Shown: positions 1 through 10,700, counted from the first letter of the stretch. The stretch: 50,293 nt of DNA from Planctomycetota bacterium (GCA_012960845.1 DUAN01000207.1:1-50293), one strand, 5' to 3'. Translations and numbers: made by a program. The notes: a model not told the origin generated them from the letters alone.

Positions 1-228
1 GCAGCCTCTCAGCACCGCAAGATCTTCAGCGGTTTTCAACAACTCTTCGAGGTCTTGATCCTGGCAAGCTTGGATCAGTGCGAGTGTGTGGCGACGAGTA
101 GCAGGCAAGTTGCCACTGGCCTCGGCAGTGACCAGTTCTCGATAGGCGCTTCGGATGGCTTCGCTGACATCAACCGTTGAACTCGGTGTTGTGAGCAAGG
201 CTACCGACAACAATAGAGACAGGCTCAT
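1..228 (-). CDS. Secreted hypothetical protein, N-terminal part (runs off window)
   Basis: The reading frame is open from an ATG at 228 to the left edge of the window (76 codons), so only the N-terminus is visible. An AGGAG-type ribosome site lies just upstream (232-238 on the complementary strand). The first 15-20 residues (MSLSLLLSVALLTTPSS) look like a signal peptide. The remainder is helical and charged, with no domain I recognise. It is the last of three minus-strand genes (SGNH enzyme, HhH protein, this one), 80 bp downstream of the HhH gene, and could be co-transcribed with it. Function unknown. Reality of the gene is supported by start, ribosome site and signal peptide, but the missing C-terminus limits the call. 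Confidence 0.65.
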   Translation of the reverse strand, partial: MSLSLLLSVALLTTPSSTVDVSEAIRSAYRELVTAEASGNLPATRRHTLALIQACQDQDLEELLKTAEDLAVLRGC

Positions 229-308
229 CGATCCTCCTGATCATGGCTGGAAACCACGGGCGACATCCAAGGATACTACAATCGGGTGAGTCGGTGCCAG
301 AAACGCTC

Positions 309-842
309 CTAGGTTATCCGGCGAACAGATCTTTGATGATCCTTGGAGTATTGCCACAGCGCTTGATCCAGTGATCGCATGTCGAGATTCGCTTCCTTTG
401 CCAGTGATCGGCAGAACTTCGTGTAACTCCACCAGAAGGTGAAGTTGTATTGAGACGGTTCTTCCATCGAAAGGGACCAGAGTGCCCTGAAATCGAGAAT
501 CGGATAAGAACCCTGGTGGAAGAAATGCAGCAGCACCGAAGCGGTGGGCCACTGGACTCCGTCCAGTAACGTCAATGCTGAAATCCTGGCGCGTTCATCC
601 GCACTCGATAAGGCAAAACTGGAAATCGCACCGATGAAATCTTCAGAGTTCTTTTCAATGTGCCGTTTACTACGAGGAGATTTCCAATCGGCCACCACCC
701 GAAGTTCATCCTTGGTCATATATCCACGAGACTGAATTCCGGTGATCAAACTGCACAAGGCAGCATCCTTCTCCTTATGATTCACATTGTACTTCAGAAT
801 GTACTTTGCCAGTTGGGATTTACTGAATCGAAGCTTGTACAC
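309..842 (-). CDS. Small HhH-GPD-like (DNA glycosylase-fold) protein
   Basis: A 177-residue protein starting at GTG (842) with AGGAGG four bases upstream. Residues 93-102 (LDGVQWPTAS) followed by YPILDFRALWSL at 113-124 match the helix-hairpin-helix plus catalytic-Asp signature of HhH-GPD base-excision glycosylases (LPGVG..TA ... PxxD). Asp117 sits where the catalytic Asp would be. The Lys of bifunctional enzymes is replaced by Trp-Pro, and no C-terminal Fe-S cysteines are present. Known family members usually exceed 200 residues, so this is a reduced version. The gene lies between two secreted proteins on the same strand, with no repair gene nearby. The fold assignment comes from the motif only; it could equally be a non-enzymatic DNA-binding relative. 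Confidence 0.75.
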   Translation of the reverse strand: MYKLRFSKSQLAKYILKYNVNHKEKDAALCSLITGIQSRGYMTKDELRVVADWKSPRSKRHIEKNSEDFIGAISSFALSSADERARISALTLLDGVQWPTASVLLHFFHQGSYPILDFRALWSLSMEEPSQYNFTFWWSYTKFCRSLAKEANLDMRSLDQALWQYSKDHQRSVRRIT

Positions 843-956
843 CGGGCCTCCTATGGTTGCTAACGCGGATATTCTTGAGATTATTAGTCAGCGAAGATCG
901 CCCATGAATGTGTCAGCACGAATGATCACTGCGAGGCCGAGCAAAACTAATTTAAT

Positions 957-2441
957 TCAGTTCCTGTTTTTCTTCTGATCAGTCAGCAACTGGACCATAC
1001 CGTTGCCGAGAGAGTCTCCGACCAACATGTAGGTCTCGGCATTCTGGTTGTAGTGGAACCCCTGATTTCGCGGGGAGATTGCCGCATCTTTCCAGAAATC
1101 ACGAGTTTCCACGGTGAGAACATTGCCGGAGAACTCGGGATACTTGCCCGTTTCGCCACTGACCGCAAGTTGGGCGCTGGCAACGGTCACATGAGGACCT
1201 GCCATTTCCCAGCCGTTGAATCCGATGGTGGCAATCACAAAGGGAGCCTCGGGTGCCTTGAACTCGGCCCGGATGCTGCGGATGTAGTGAACCAGATTCA
1301 ACTCGTAGCGGCTGGCGTGCGCCGGATTTCCATCCTTGTGTCCCTGCCACCAGACAAATCCAGCGATTTCATAACCCTGATCCTTGTACTGGGGAAAGTG
1401 AGTCGAAAAATTATCGAGTACTGCATGAGTTTCTCTGACGAAATCGTCGTATTGCTTGCCTGCGTACCAGTCGACTTCTTTACCCGGGTCCTCCTCGGTC
1501 CATGACGGGATCGAGTCGTTGTATCCGGCATAGGTTCTACCTTCGTGGGTAAACCTCTCGCTTCCGGGGGGAAGGATATCCCAGCCAAGACTTCTGTTGC
1601 CCTGGGAAGCCTTCAAGATGATGACCGGCTCGTCGTGGTAGTCACCCATGATGTGACCAAACTGTAGTTCTGGACCGATGGTGTGGCTCCCGGAACCACA
1701 ACCGACAGTGAGCCACTTGTTTGCGGTGGCCGTGACCACGCCCTTGTACCAGACATCGTTTCGAACCGTCCAGTTTCCCGCATCATCCACCAGGTGAGGG
1801 AACTTCCCATCGTTGTGAACGACCGTGTGCAGGGTTCCTGGAACATCGATCCTTCCGAACCAGCCGAGACCATCGGCTGCCGCGGTCAAGAAGGTCAGCT
1901 TGAAGGAGTACTTCTTGCCAGCACTGGTCTGGAAATCGTTGAAAAAGGGTTCTTTCCCCACTTCCCTTCGATAAACCTCGACGCCATCCAGTTCCATGAT
2001 GCAGAAAGTACTGGCTTGATAGCCCGGTTTGAAACGGAAGAGACCGGCGTCTTTTATATTCATCCATCCCCGGACAACTTGCACTCCGCCACCTGGAAAG
2101 GGAGTGGGATTCACGCCGCCGTACTCGGGCAGATCTTTGGTCTTGATCGGTGTCGATTGGTCGTAATCTGTCGTTGCGGAGTAGGTCCCTTGATAGACGG
2201 AAACGGTGAGATCGGAGAAGTCAGACCAGCGTGAGAATCCGCCATTGACCTGACCGATCCCGACCATGTTCGATTGGCCTGACAGTATGTAGACCTTGAC
2301 CGGTGGGTCGGAGACGGCTGTTTTACCGCTGGGATCTGCCAGTTGAAGTGGAATCTCCTGGGCCATTGCCGGATGGGTTAAGAACGCCAATGCTACAGCA
2401 ACGGCGACCAGGTAGAGGTGGGTTCGAGCGGTTGTAGTCAT
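957..2441 (-). CDS. Secreted SGNH-family carbohydrate esterase (SASA/DUF303-like)
   Basis: Predicted extracytoplasmic acetylesterase acting on carbohydrate acetyl groups (sialate or xylan type). I place the start at the ATG at 2441 (494 residues) because AAGGAG lies five bases upstream; the GTG at 2447 overlaps that ribosome site. A signal peptide ends at AMA27. The SGNH block I motif GQSNM carries the nucleophile Ser57. The second block is GPELQFG near 257-263, followed by FVWWQGHKDG and a C-terminal GFHYN that should hold the catalytic His. Between blocks I and II, about residues 80-205 form an inserted Gly/aromatic-rich segment not typical of the core domain, possibly carbohydrate-binding. 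The gene is divergent from the redox cluster starting at 2561. Substrate is not deducible. Confidence 0.85.
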   Translation of the reverse strand: MTTTARTHLYLVAVAVALAFLTHPAMAQEIPLQLADPSGKTAVSDPPVKVYILSGQSNMVGIGQVNGGFSRWSDFSDLTVSVYQGTYSATTDYDQSTPIKTKDLPEYGGVNPTPFPGGGVQVVRGWMNIKDAGLFRFKPGYQASTFCIMELDGVEVYRREVGKEPFFNDFQTSAGKKYSFKLTFLTAAADGLGWFGRIDVPGTLHTVVHNDGKFPHLVDDAGNWTVRNDVWYKGVVTATANKWLTVGCGSGSHTIGPELQFGHIMGDYHDEPVIILKASQGNRSLGWDILPPGSERFTHEGRTYAGYNDSIPSWTEEDPGKEVDWYAGKQYDDFVRETHAVLDNFSTHFPQYKDQGYEIAGFVWWQGHKDGNPAHASRYELNLVHYIRSIRAEFKAPEAPFVIATIGFNGWEMAGPHVTVASAQLAVSGETGKYPEFSGNVLTVETRDFWKDAAISPRNQGFHYNQNAETYMLVGDSLGNGMVQLLTDQKKNRN

Positions 2442-2560
2442 CTGCACTCCTTAGAAATCCATTCGGATGCCGGATCATATCCGCAGATCGTCCTCGGTTG
2501 TACCCGGTGAGGCCGCGGGAGTAGACTGTTGCCACCTACGTGAATGACTGTGGAGGATAG

Positions 2561-3724
2561 ATGGCGAGGAAGGGCAAGATCTTCAATCGATTGGGGCGTC
2601 CAAAGCTCCTTCGAAAGGTGATCTCTCGAACCGAAACGGTGGTCGGGGTGGTTCTTCTGCTGTCCATCGTCGCAATGGCAGCCTGGCTGATCGAACAGCG
2701 AGACCACTACGATCCGGGCGAGCGAGATATCGAGACCTCCCTGCTGGTTGCGCAATCGGTCGAGGACAACCTCTACAAGACCTCTCTCAAGAGATGGCGA
2801 GATCCGACACTGGTCGAGAACGGTACCGTTGTCGTTCGCCTGGGGCCCTTCGATCCATCTCTTCTCTCTGGTGGTTGGCGAGCCAATGGAGATCCACAAG
2901 TTTTCGATCGGGATCACCTGTTCGAGAAGATCAATGGTCAGGCGGAGCAGTACCTGAAGTTTGGCTTCGAGAAGTTGCAAGTACTACAACTCGAACATCC
3001 GGCATCGGGTCGCTATGTGGATGTTTACCTCTACGACCAGGGCACCTTTGAGGGAGGGCTGGGAGTTTACCAGGAGATGCGTGGTAACAAGCCGGTCAAA
3101 CAGGAGGGGAGTGTTCAGTACACGGCGAACTCGCTGGGAGCGATTGGAATCTGTGGTTCCCTCTTCTTCCAGATCACCGCCGATGAACCGGGTGCCATGG
3201 TGGAAGAGATGACTGCACGAGTGGTGGCGGCACTTTCACAGCGAAACATCGGTGGACCTCTTCCGGCAGGGTATGTGACTCTTCATCAAGGGATGCAGAT
3301 CGGGTTCGATCGTATCGCCTACCAGCCAACCAATGTCTTCCAGTATCGATTTGCCAGTAACTTCTGGTTTGCCAGCATCGAGGGCGCTAAAGATGCACGG
3401 ATCTTCATGCACTCGGCTGTTTCTGACGCTGCTGCACAGCAGTTGTTTGAGCAGTTGCACCGTGAACTTCTGGAGGATTACCATGTCATCGATTCATCGC
3501 CGGGGCAGTTACTGCTGAAACACCAGTTCCTGGAGACTTTTTTCGGGTTGGCGCAGGAAGGTGTGCATCTCTTTGGCATCGAGCGGCAGCCGGACCGCTC
3601 CGCCGCTGAGGCTCAGTTGGCTTCGCTACGCCTGCGACTCACTGGCACCGCACCAACACAGGACTGGGAGGCAGACGGTGGAGATGCGCCGGGCTACGAT
3701 ACCGAGGAGGAGGGGGAGAACTGA
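2561..3724 (+). CDS. Membrane-anchored DUF6599-like protein
   Basis: A 387-residue protein starting at ATG with GGAGG eight bases upstream. Residues 27-45 form one transmembrane helix, placing the rest probably outside the membrane. The segment around residues 110-210 (FEKINGQAEQYLKFGF, VDVYLYDQG, GLGVYQEM) resembles the DUF6599 family as I know it. The C-terminal half repeats a similar alpha/beta pattern (QIGFDRIAY, FWFASIEGAKDARIF), so it may hold two related domains. No catalytic residues are apparent. Its stop overlaps the next start (TGATG), coupling it to the DUF362 and polyferredoxin genes, so it is likely an accessory subunit of that redox system. Role in the complex is inferred from context only. 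Confidence 0.8.
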   Translation: MARKGKIFNRLGRPKLLRKVISRTETVVGVVLLLSIVAMAAWLIEQRDHYDPGERDIETSLLVAQSVEDNLYKTSLKRWRDPTLVENGTVVVRLGPFDPSLLSGGWRANGDPQVFDRDHLFEKINGQAEQYLKFGFEKLQVLQLEHPASGRYVDVYLYDQGTFEGGLGVYQEMRGNKPVKQEGSVQYTANSLGAIGICGSLFFQITADEPGAMVEEMTARVVAALSQRNIGGPLPAGYVTLHQGMQIGFDRIAYQPTNVFQYRFASNFWFASIEGAKDARIFMHSAVSDAAAQQLFEQLHRELLEDYHVIDSSPGQLLLKHQFLETFFGLAQEGVHLFGIERQPDRSAAEAQLASLRLRLTGTAPTQDWEADGGDAPGYDTEEEGEN

Positions 3725-4818
3725 TGAATGATGCTGAAACTCCGAACCAACCCTCGAACTCCGGTGCCAGCAGCTCACCCCGGAAGAAGCCGATCCAGCA
3801 TCCCGAATACCAGAAGGCGCCGATGGAGCGACGCGTTTTCCTTGGCCGCCTCGGAGCGGCTGCCGGGTTGCTCGGTACAGCAGGTTACCTGAGTCTCGCT
3901 CCAGAAAAGTGGCCGCTTTCGCTCAGGGACAGCACCGGGCTTCTCAGCAAGCCGGTGCTGAAGCCAGTTCGGCTCGACGATTTCCGAGTGGCCAAGCCGA
4001 TCGGCCAGACTGCTGACGTTGGTATCGGTCGAGGAGGGACGCCCGACCAGATGCTTCGAAAGGCTCTCGATGCCGTGGGGGGAGTGAAGCACTACATCCA
4101 GCCCGGGGACATCGTGCTGGTGAAACCTAATGTGGCGTTTGATCGGGCCCCGGCTCTCGGGGCCACCAGCCAGCCGGCTCTCATCGAGGCGTTGATCCAG
4201 ATGTTGCTGGTCGATTGTCGAGCTCAAGAAGTGAGAGTTTGCGACAACCCCATCGAGTCACCGTCCGATTGCTTCATGAAGACGGGGCTTCGCAAGGCCA
4301 CCGAGAAAGCGGGTGGTCGCGTCTACCTGCCCGATCCCAATTCTTTCAAGCAACTCAACACACCGGGCGCCACCTTGATCGAGGAATGGGCCTTCTTCCA
4401 CCGCCCCTTCACCAATGTGGATAAGGTGATCGGAGTCGCTCCGGTCAAGGATCACAACCTCTGCTTCGCATCGATGGGAATCAAGAACTGGTACGGATTG
4501 CTCGGAGGACGTAGAAATCAGTTTCACCAGGACATTCATGAGATCGTTTCCGATCTGTCCATCATGATTCGGCCGACCTTGACGATTCTCGATGGAACCA
4601 AGGTGCTGATGGAGAACGGACCGACCGGCGGGGATCCTTCCAATGTCGTGACCCGCGATGTGGTGATGGCATCTCTCGATCCTGTGGCCCAGGACGCCTG
4701 GGCTTTCCAGCATCTCTTGCAGAGAGATCCACATCAGTTGCCAGAGTATCTCCACAAGGCAGAGCTGAAGGGTGCAGGCAGGGTAGATTTTGAGGGTCGG
4801 CTCCGGGAGATCACTTGA
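3724..4818 (+). CDS. Tat-exported DUF362 domain protein
   Basis: A 364-residue protein. A twin-arginine motif (RRVFLGRL, Arg36-Arg37) precedes a hydrophobic stretch [12 protein letters not shown], so export by the Tat route as a folded protein is likely, usually with a cofactor. The DUF362 signature is seen in [29 protein letters not shown] and [17 protein letters not shown]. No CxxCxxC ferredoxin motif is fused here, unlike many DUF362 proteins; the cluster-binding function may be supplied by the next gene. The start overlaps the previous stop by one base, and the stop overlaps the next gene by four. The reaction is unknown for the family; an oxidoreductase or electron-carrier role is inferred from the neighbours. 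Confidence 0.85.
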   Translation: MNDAETPNQPSNSGASSSPRKKPIQHPEYQKAPMERRVFLGRLGAAAGLLGTAGYLSLAPEKWPLSLRDSTGLLSKPVLKPVRLDDFRVAKPIGQTADVGIGRGGTPDQMLRKALDAVGGVKHYIQPGDIVLVKPNVAFDRAPALGATSQPALIEALIQMLLVDCRAQEVRVCDNPIESPSDCFMKTGLRKATEKAGGRVYLPDPNSFKQLNTPGATLIEEWAFFHRPFTNVDKVIGVAPVKDHNLCFASMGIKNWYGLLGGRRNQFHQDIHEIVSDLSIMIRPTLTILDGTKVLMENGPTGGDPSNVVTRDVVMASLDPVAQDAWAFQHLLQRDPHQLPEYLHKAELKGAGRVDFEGRLREIT

Positions 4819-6479
4819 ACACTGCTTCTGAGATTCCTGAACCAGAAAAAACTCTACCTTCATCTACGGTGAAGATGTTTCCGCCTCCTGTACGAAAGAA
4901 GTTGCGGCTGACCAATGTGAGAATCGTCTCGCAGGTCTTTTTCTTCACCGCCTTCCTGGTTTTGTGCTGGCTGACCTGGACATCGAGGCTGGAGGGGTAT
5001 CCGGTCTCTCGAATTCTCGAGATGGATCCGTTGGTGATGATCTCCACCATGCTGTCTACCGGATATGTGTACCGGTATCTGGGCTGGGGATTGCTGGTGC
5101 TGGGATTGACGCTGCTGGCGGGGAGAGTCTTCTGCAACTGGATCTGCCCCTATGGCACGCTGCATCAGTTTGTCGGCTGGCTCTTCAACGTACACAAGGC
5201 CAAGGAAAATTTCGACCGCAATCGATACCGGGATATGTACTTCTTCAAGTACGCAGTCGTGACGGTCTTGCTGATCATGGCGGCGATGGGCGCTCTTCAG
5301 ATCGGATTGCTCGATCCCATCTGCCTGATGTATCGCACCGTGGCCACGGTGGTCGCCCCGATGGTTGACATGTCGATCGATGCGATTCCTGGAATCGACC
5401 CGCTATGGGTCGACCAGATCAAGTTTGCCCCAGGGGTGCCGAGCCGTATTTTTGTCGGGTCCTTCTGGATCGGCCTTTTCATGCTGGTTCTGGTGGGGGC
5501 CAATCTCTACGTGCCGAGATTCTTCTGCCGGGTGTTGTGTCCGCTGGGAGCTCTCCTGGGAGCGGTCTCGCGATTTTCGCTGGTTCGAATCAATCGTGAC
5601 GTTCACAAGTGCACCGATTGCAACATGTGCATGAACCGTTGCGAGGGGGCGGCGGATCCGCAGGCTGCCATCCGGGTCAGCGAGTGCTTCTCATGCTTGA
5701 ATTGCATCGATGATTGCCCGGAAGACGCTCTTTCTTTCACCATGGTTGGACTCGATACAAAGCAGGTAAAATTGCTTCCCGATGTATCCAAGCGAAGGAT
5801 GTTCTTCGCAGGAGTCGTCGGCGCGCTCGGCTATCCGTTTCTCAAGATCCACGGCACCAATACCGATGCGAACTTCTCACCGGACTTGATTCGACCACCG
5901 GGCTCGGTCGAAGAGTCGGAGTTTCTCGAGAAGTGCATCAAGTGTGATCAGTGCATCAACTCCTGTCCAACCAATGTCCTGCAGCCTGCAACCTGGGCAG
6001 AGGGAGGTCTTGAGGGGCTGTGGACCCCGGTCATGAACTTCAACATCGCGCATTGTCAGTTGAAGTGCACGCTTTGCTCCGAGGTGTGTCCTACCGGTGC
6101 GATCCGCAAGATCACCGTCGAGGAAAAGCTGGGAAAGGGAGACTTCGTCGAACAGGGTCCGATCGTCCTGGGAACCGCTTTCTTCGACAAGGGACGCTGC
6201 TTACCTCACGCGATGGATATTCCCTGTGTCGTTTGCGAAGAGGTTTGTCCGGTTTCGCCGAAAGCGATTCAGACTCACGATGAAGAGGTGAAGACGGTTT
6301 TCAATCAGGTGGTTGTACTGAACAAGCCGTTCATCGTGCCAGATCTTTGCATCGGCTGTGGAATCTGCCAGGCGGAGTGCCCCGTGCGAGATGATCGGGC
6401 GGTTTACGTCACTGCTGTTGGAGAGAGTCGATCGTCGGAACGCAGTTTGCTGCTGAAAAAGCGCTCAGGTTCAGGGTAG
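4815..6479 (+). CDS. NapH/MauN-like membrane polyferredoxin (4Fe-4S protein)
   Basis: A 554-residue integral membrane iron-sulfur protein that probably passes electrons between the quinone pool and extracytoplasmic partners. About four to five hydrophobic helices are visible (near 35-52, 82-103, 146-170, 214-235 and a short one near 333). Two CxxxCP motifs follow helices, at Cys107/111 and Cys238/242, as in NapH. Ferredoxin-type clusters start at Cys266, near Cys291, at Cys374, Cys414, a looser C-x8-CxxCxxxCP block near 460-475, and Cys512. The start is TTG overlapping the DUF362 stop (TTGA), with GGGAG six bases upstream; an ATG 20 codons later is an alternative. It is translationally coupled to DUF6599 and DUF362. 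Partners are inferred. Confidence 0.88.
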   Translation: MNTASEIPEPEKTLPSSTVKMFPPPVRKKLRLTNVRIVSQVFFFTAFLVLCWLTWTSRLEGYPVSRILEMDPLVMISTMLSTGYVYRYLGWGLLVLGLTLLAGRVFCNWICPYGTLHQFVGWLFNVHKAKENFDRNRYRDMYFFKYAVVTVLLIMAAMGALQIGLLDPICLMYRTVATVVAPMVDMSIDAIPGIDPLWVDQIKFAPGVPSRIFVGSFWIGLFMLVLVGANLYVPRFFCRVLCPLGALLGAVSRFSLVRINRDVHKCTDCNMCMNRCEGAADPQAAIRVSECFSCLNCIDDCPEDALSFTMVGLDTKQVKLLPDVSKRRMFFAGVVGALGYPFLKIHGTNTDANFSPDLIRPPGSVEESEFLEKCIKCDQCINSCPTNVLQPATWAEGGLEGLWTPVMNFNIAHCQLKCTLCSEVCPTGAIRKITVEEKLGKGDFVEQGPIVLGTAFFDKGRCLPHAMDIPCVVCEEVCPVSPKAIQTHDEEVKTVFNQVVVLNKPFIVPDLCIGCGICQAECPVRDDRAVYVTAVGESRSSERSLLLKKRSGSG

Positions 6480-6511
6480 GATCATCTACCTACCAGAGCC
6501 CAGGAGGAATG

Positions 6512-7747
6512 ATGGAGCAAAACGAAGTAGGTCGACGCGACTTCCTCAAGAAGAGCCTGGTCGCAGGGGCGAGCCTGTCGGCAATCGGTGGCATGGCGGG
6601 CGCCCAGGATCCTCCGAAGGATACGGACAAGAAGACCGATCAAGATCCAGAAGGTGTCAAACTGCTGCCCAAGGTTCCTCGTCGGGAACTGGGTGGTACC
6701 GGCAAGAAGATTCCGATCCTGCTCTTCGGTTGCTCGCAGGTGTTCGATCCCAAGTATGACAAGATGCTCCATCGTGGTTTCAAGGAGGGTGTCGATTATC
6801 TCGACACCGCACTGGTCTATGCAAGAGGCGAGAGCCACAAGACACTGGCCCCATTCGTCAAGCAGGTCGGACGCGAAAACCTCTGGATCACATCGAAAGC
6901 GCCACCACGAAACAACCGAGCGACCGTCGAAACTTACACACGAGACCTCGGTACTTGCCTCGAGCAACTTGAGGTGAAACACCTCGATCTCTTCTTCATG
7001 CACTATGTTTCCGATCCGAAGTACCTCGAGAAGGAATACATCGAGATGGGGGATCGATTGAAGAAGCAGAACAAGACTGACTTCTTCGGGTTTTCCTGCC
7101 ACGACGGTAATGTCGTCGAACTGATGAACAAGGCGGCCAAGGTTGGCGGCATCGATGCCATCATGTTCCGTTACAGTTTTGGCCAGTACGGCGACAAGGA
7201 ACTCAATAAAGCGATCGACAACTGCAAGAAGGCAAAGATCGGCCTGATCGCGATGAAGACCCAGAAGTCGGTGCCCGCTGAGCAGGAAGAAGTGATCAAG
7301 TTCAAGTCGAAGAGCTTCACTCTTGGTCAGGCAAAGCTGAAGGCGGTATGGGCCGACGAGCGCATCGATTCCGCCGTTTCACATATGGACAGCCTCGAAC
7401 TTCTCAAGGAGAACGTTGCTGCGGCCAAGTCGCCGATCAAACTGGGGATGAGCGATTTTCATCAACTCAACCGACTGGCAGCCTGTACCAGCGGTTTCTC
7501 CTGCATGGGATGCAATCATCACTGTCAGCCGAAGATCCTGGCGGACACGCGAGTTTCCGATGCTCTTCGTTATCTGATGTACTACGAGTGCTACGACGAG
7601 CCGGAACGGGCGAAGGAACTCTATCGCAGCATGTCTTCGGCCGAGCGACAGATCGATGGAGTAGACTTCGTCGATGCAATGCATGCATGCCCCGAAGGAG
7701 TCGACATTGCGACTCGACTGAAGCTGGCCCAGCAGTTACTCGCGTAG
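6512..7747 (+). CDS. Tat-exported aldo/keto reductase with Cys-rich C-terminus
   Basis: A protein of 411 residues. A Tat motif (GRRDFLKKSLVAGAS) near residue 8 marks it for folded export. The AKR barrel is recognisable from VDYLDTALVYARGE (the Asp/Tyr catalytic region), LWITSKAP, LDLFFMHYV and FFGFSCHDG. The C-terminus has C-x5-CMGCNHHC and a further ACPEGVDI about 65 residues later, resembling a split ferredoxin motif. I prefer the ATG at 6512 over the ATG at 6509, because AGGAGG ends four bases before it. It follows the polyferredoxin by about 30 bp on the same strand and may receive electrons from it. The substrate is unknown. It ends 27 bp from the convergent efflux operon. Confidence 0.85.
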   Translation: MEQNEVGRRDFLKKSLVAGASLSAIGGMAGAQDPPKDTDKKTDQDPEGVKLLPKVPRRELGGTGKKIPILLFGCSQVFDPKYDKMLHRGFKEGVDYLDTALVYARGESHKTLAPFVKQVGRENLWITSKAPPRNNRATVETYTRDLGTCLEQLEVKHLDLFFMHYVSDPKYLEKEYIEMGDRLKKQNKTDFFGFSCHDGNVVELMNKAAKVGGIDAIMFRYSFGQYGDKELNKAIDNCKKAKIGLIAMKTQKSVPAEQEEVIKFKSKSFTLGQAKLKAVWADERIDSAVSHMDSLELLKENVAAAKSPIKLGMSDFHQLNRLAACTSGFSCMGCNHHCQPKILADTRVSDALRYLMYYECYDEPERAKELYRSMSSAERQIDGVDFVDAMHACPEGVDIATRLKLAQQLLA

Positions 7748-7774
7748 CGAGAGTGCTGGATGTCATCGAGGTGA

Positions 7775-10700
7775 TCACGCAGTTTCTGTGCGACCTGAAA
7801 ACCAGCGGTACAGCGCCGGCAGCACCAGTAGCGTGAGTACCGTGGAGGTCACCAGTCCACCGACGACGACGGTCGCCAACGGCCTTTGAACCTCGCTTCC
7901 ACTTCCGGTAGCAAACAGCAGTGGAATCAAACCGAGTCCGGTCGTCAGTGCCGTCATCAGCACCGGGCGAAGTCTCATCGAAGCTCCCTGGATCGATGCT
8001 TCATCGATTCCAAGGCCTTTCTTGACCAGTTGGTCGAGGCATGTGATCAGCACCATGCCATTTTCCAGTGCGATTCCAAACAATGCGATGAAACCGACCG
8101 ATGCCGGAACTGATAAGTTCTGTCCGGTGATCATCAACGCGACCACTCCACCGACCAGAGCCAGCGGTATGTTGAGCAAGATGAGCAGTGTGTTTCCCAG
8201 CGAGTTGAAGTTTCCGAACAGCAGCAGGAAGACCCCGAGCAGTGTCATCGGAATGACCAGTAGTAGTCTCTTGTTCGCCTCCTGTTGCAATCGGAACTGC
8301 CCTCCCCAGGTCACGAGATACCCCGGAGGGAGATCGATCCGTTGATCCAGTTCGGCTTGTGCTTGCTTGACGAAGGAACCGATGTCTCGTCCCTGAACAT
8401 TGCACTGGATCGAGATGAATCGTTGATTCTGTTCCCTGGTGATCTGGCGCGGCCCGACAATCTCCTTCATTTCCACCAGCTCTGAGAGCGGCACCTTCAC
8501 ACCGTTGGGAGCGTCGATCAGGATCGCAGAGATCGATTCCCGGGTATCTCGATACTGCTGCTGGTAACGGACCACGATATCGAATCTTCGAATACCCTCG
8601 AAGATCTGCCCGGCCACATGGCCGCCGACCGCTGCGCGAATCACATTTTGCACCTGGGAAACGTTGATTCCGTAACGAGCGATGGCCCCGCGGTTGACGC
8701 GGATGAGGAGTTGAGGAGTTCCACTGACCTGGTCCACCTGGATATCGACGGCACCTTCAACGGTGCTGACTACCGAGGCGATCCTGTCGGCCTCTCGTTT
8801 CAACACATCGAGATCTTCACCGAACAACTTGATTGCCAGCTCGGCACGAACACCTTCCAGTAGTTCATCGACATTCATCTCGATGGGCTGGGTGAAGTTC
8901 ACGACCACCCCAGGGATGCCTTGCAGTGCATCGCGCATCGAGTGTTCAAGATCTTCGAGACTTTCTTTCGAGTCCGGGTCCAACAATACGAAAACCTCGG
9001 CGCTATTGATGGGGTCGGCGTGCGCTCCCACTTCGCCACGGCCAATTCGGCTCACGACTTCGGTGACATCAGGAAGTGCGATCAAGCGCTTTTCTGCAAG
9101 AAGGGTGATCCGCTTGCTTTCATCGATGGCGATCGAGGGAGCCATCGTCAGTCTGACGACAATCGTCCCCTCATTGAGTTTTGGTGTGAATTCAGATCCG
9201 AGCTGAGGGAATGTGACGATTCCAATCGACAGCAGTCCCAGAGCGAGTAGGGCGGACAACGAACGGTGATTCACGAAGAAGCCCAGGAGCGGTCTGTATC
9301 CTCTCAGTAGTGCCCGAACCAGAGGAGTTTCTTTCGCGGTCGATCCAGGAGCCGACTTTTTCATGATGATGGCGCTCAGAACCGGAGCCAGTGTCAGTGC
9401 ATAGAGCAGAGAACCTGCCATCGCCAGAGCCACGGTATAAGCCAGTGGCCTGAACATCTTTCCTTCCACACCCTGAAGAGTGAAGAGGGGCAGGAAGACA
9501 AGGATGATGATGGCGATGGCGAAGGCGATGGGACGACCCACCTCGCAACATGCAGTGAGTACGGCGTCCTTCTTTGAAAGGGCAGAATCTCTGAATCGCC
9601 GATCGACATTTTCAACCATGACGATGGCACCATCGACCAGCATGCCGATGGCTATGGCAAGTCCGCCCAGCGACATCAGGTTGGCAGAGATCCCGAAGTA
9701 TCTCATCAGTACGAATGCAAAGAGGACAGAGAAGGGTACCGAGAGCGCGACGACGATGCTTGGCCGTAATCCACCCATGAAGATCAGTAGTACCAGTATC
9801 ACCAGACCGATTCCCTGGAACAGAGCGGTTTGAACCGTGTTCACACACGCTTCGACGAGGCTCTTCTGTTCGTAGTAAGGAACGATGCGCACTCCGGTCG
9901 GAAGGATGGTTTGGATCTCCTTGAGTTTTTCCTCTACTCGTTCGATGACGGTGGAGGAATTGGTCCCGTACAGTTTGACGACCATTCCGGAGACCACTTC
10001 ACCTTCCCCGTTGTGTGTCTGGAGTCCTCGACGGATGGTCGAACCGACGCCAACCTCGGCCAGGTCATGGAGATAAATTGGACGGCCATCGACGGATTTC
10101 ACCACGATGCTCTGAAGGTCCTCGATCGAGGCCGTGAGCCCGATCGAACGCACCACGAATTCCTCGTCGTTCTTCTCGATGAACTGAGCACCGACATTGA
10201 GATTGTTCGCCTCGACCTGTTCGATGAGTTCCTGTAGAGAAACTCCGTAGCGAAGAAGCGCTTGTGGCTGGACGCGCACCTGGAACTGCTTCTCGTCGCC
10301 TCCGATCCCCAGAACCTCTGTTACACCAGGTACCGATTGAAGATGTCGTTTGACGATCCAGTCCTGGATCGATCGAAGCTCCTCCAGTGAGTGAGTGCCG
10401 CTGGAATCCTCGAGGTAGTAGAAGAGGATCAGACCCATGCCGGTGGAGATGGGGCCCATCTGGGGTACACCGAAGCCGGCAGGGATCTCCTCACGAGCTT
10501 CTTGCAGTCTTTCCCCGACCAACCTCCTGGCGAAATAGGTATCCATCCCGTCCTCGAAGTAGACGTTGACGACGGACAGTCCAAAGTTTGAGACCGATCG
10601 GATCTTTTCCGTGCCAGGGAGACCGCTGAGAGATGCTTCGATGGGATAGGTGACGAATTTCTCGATCTCCTCGGGGGCCAGTCCCTCGGTGATGGTGAAC

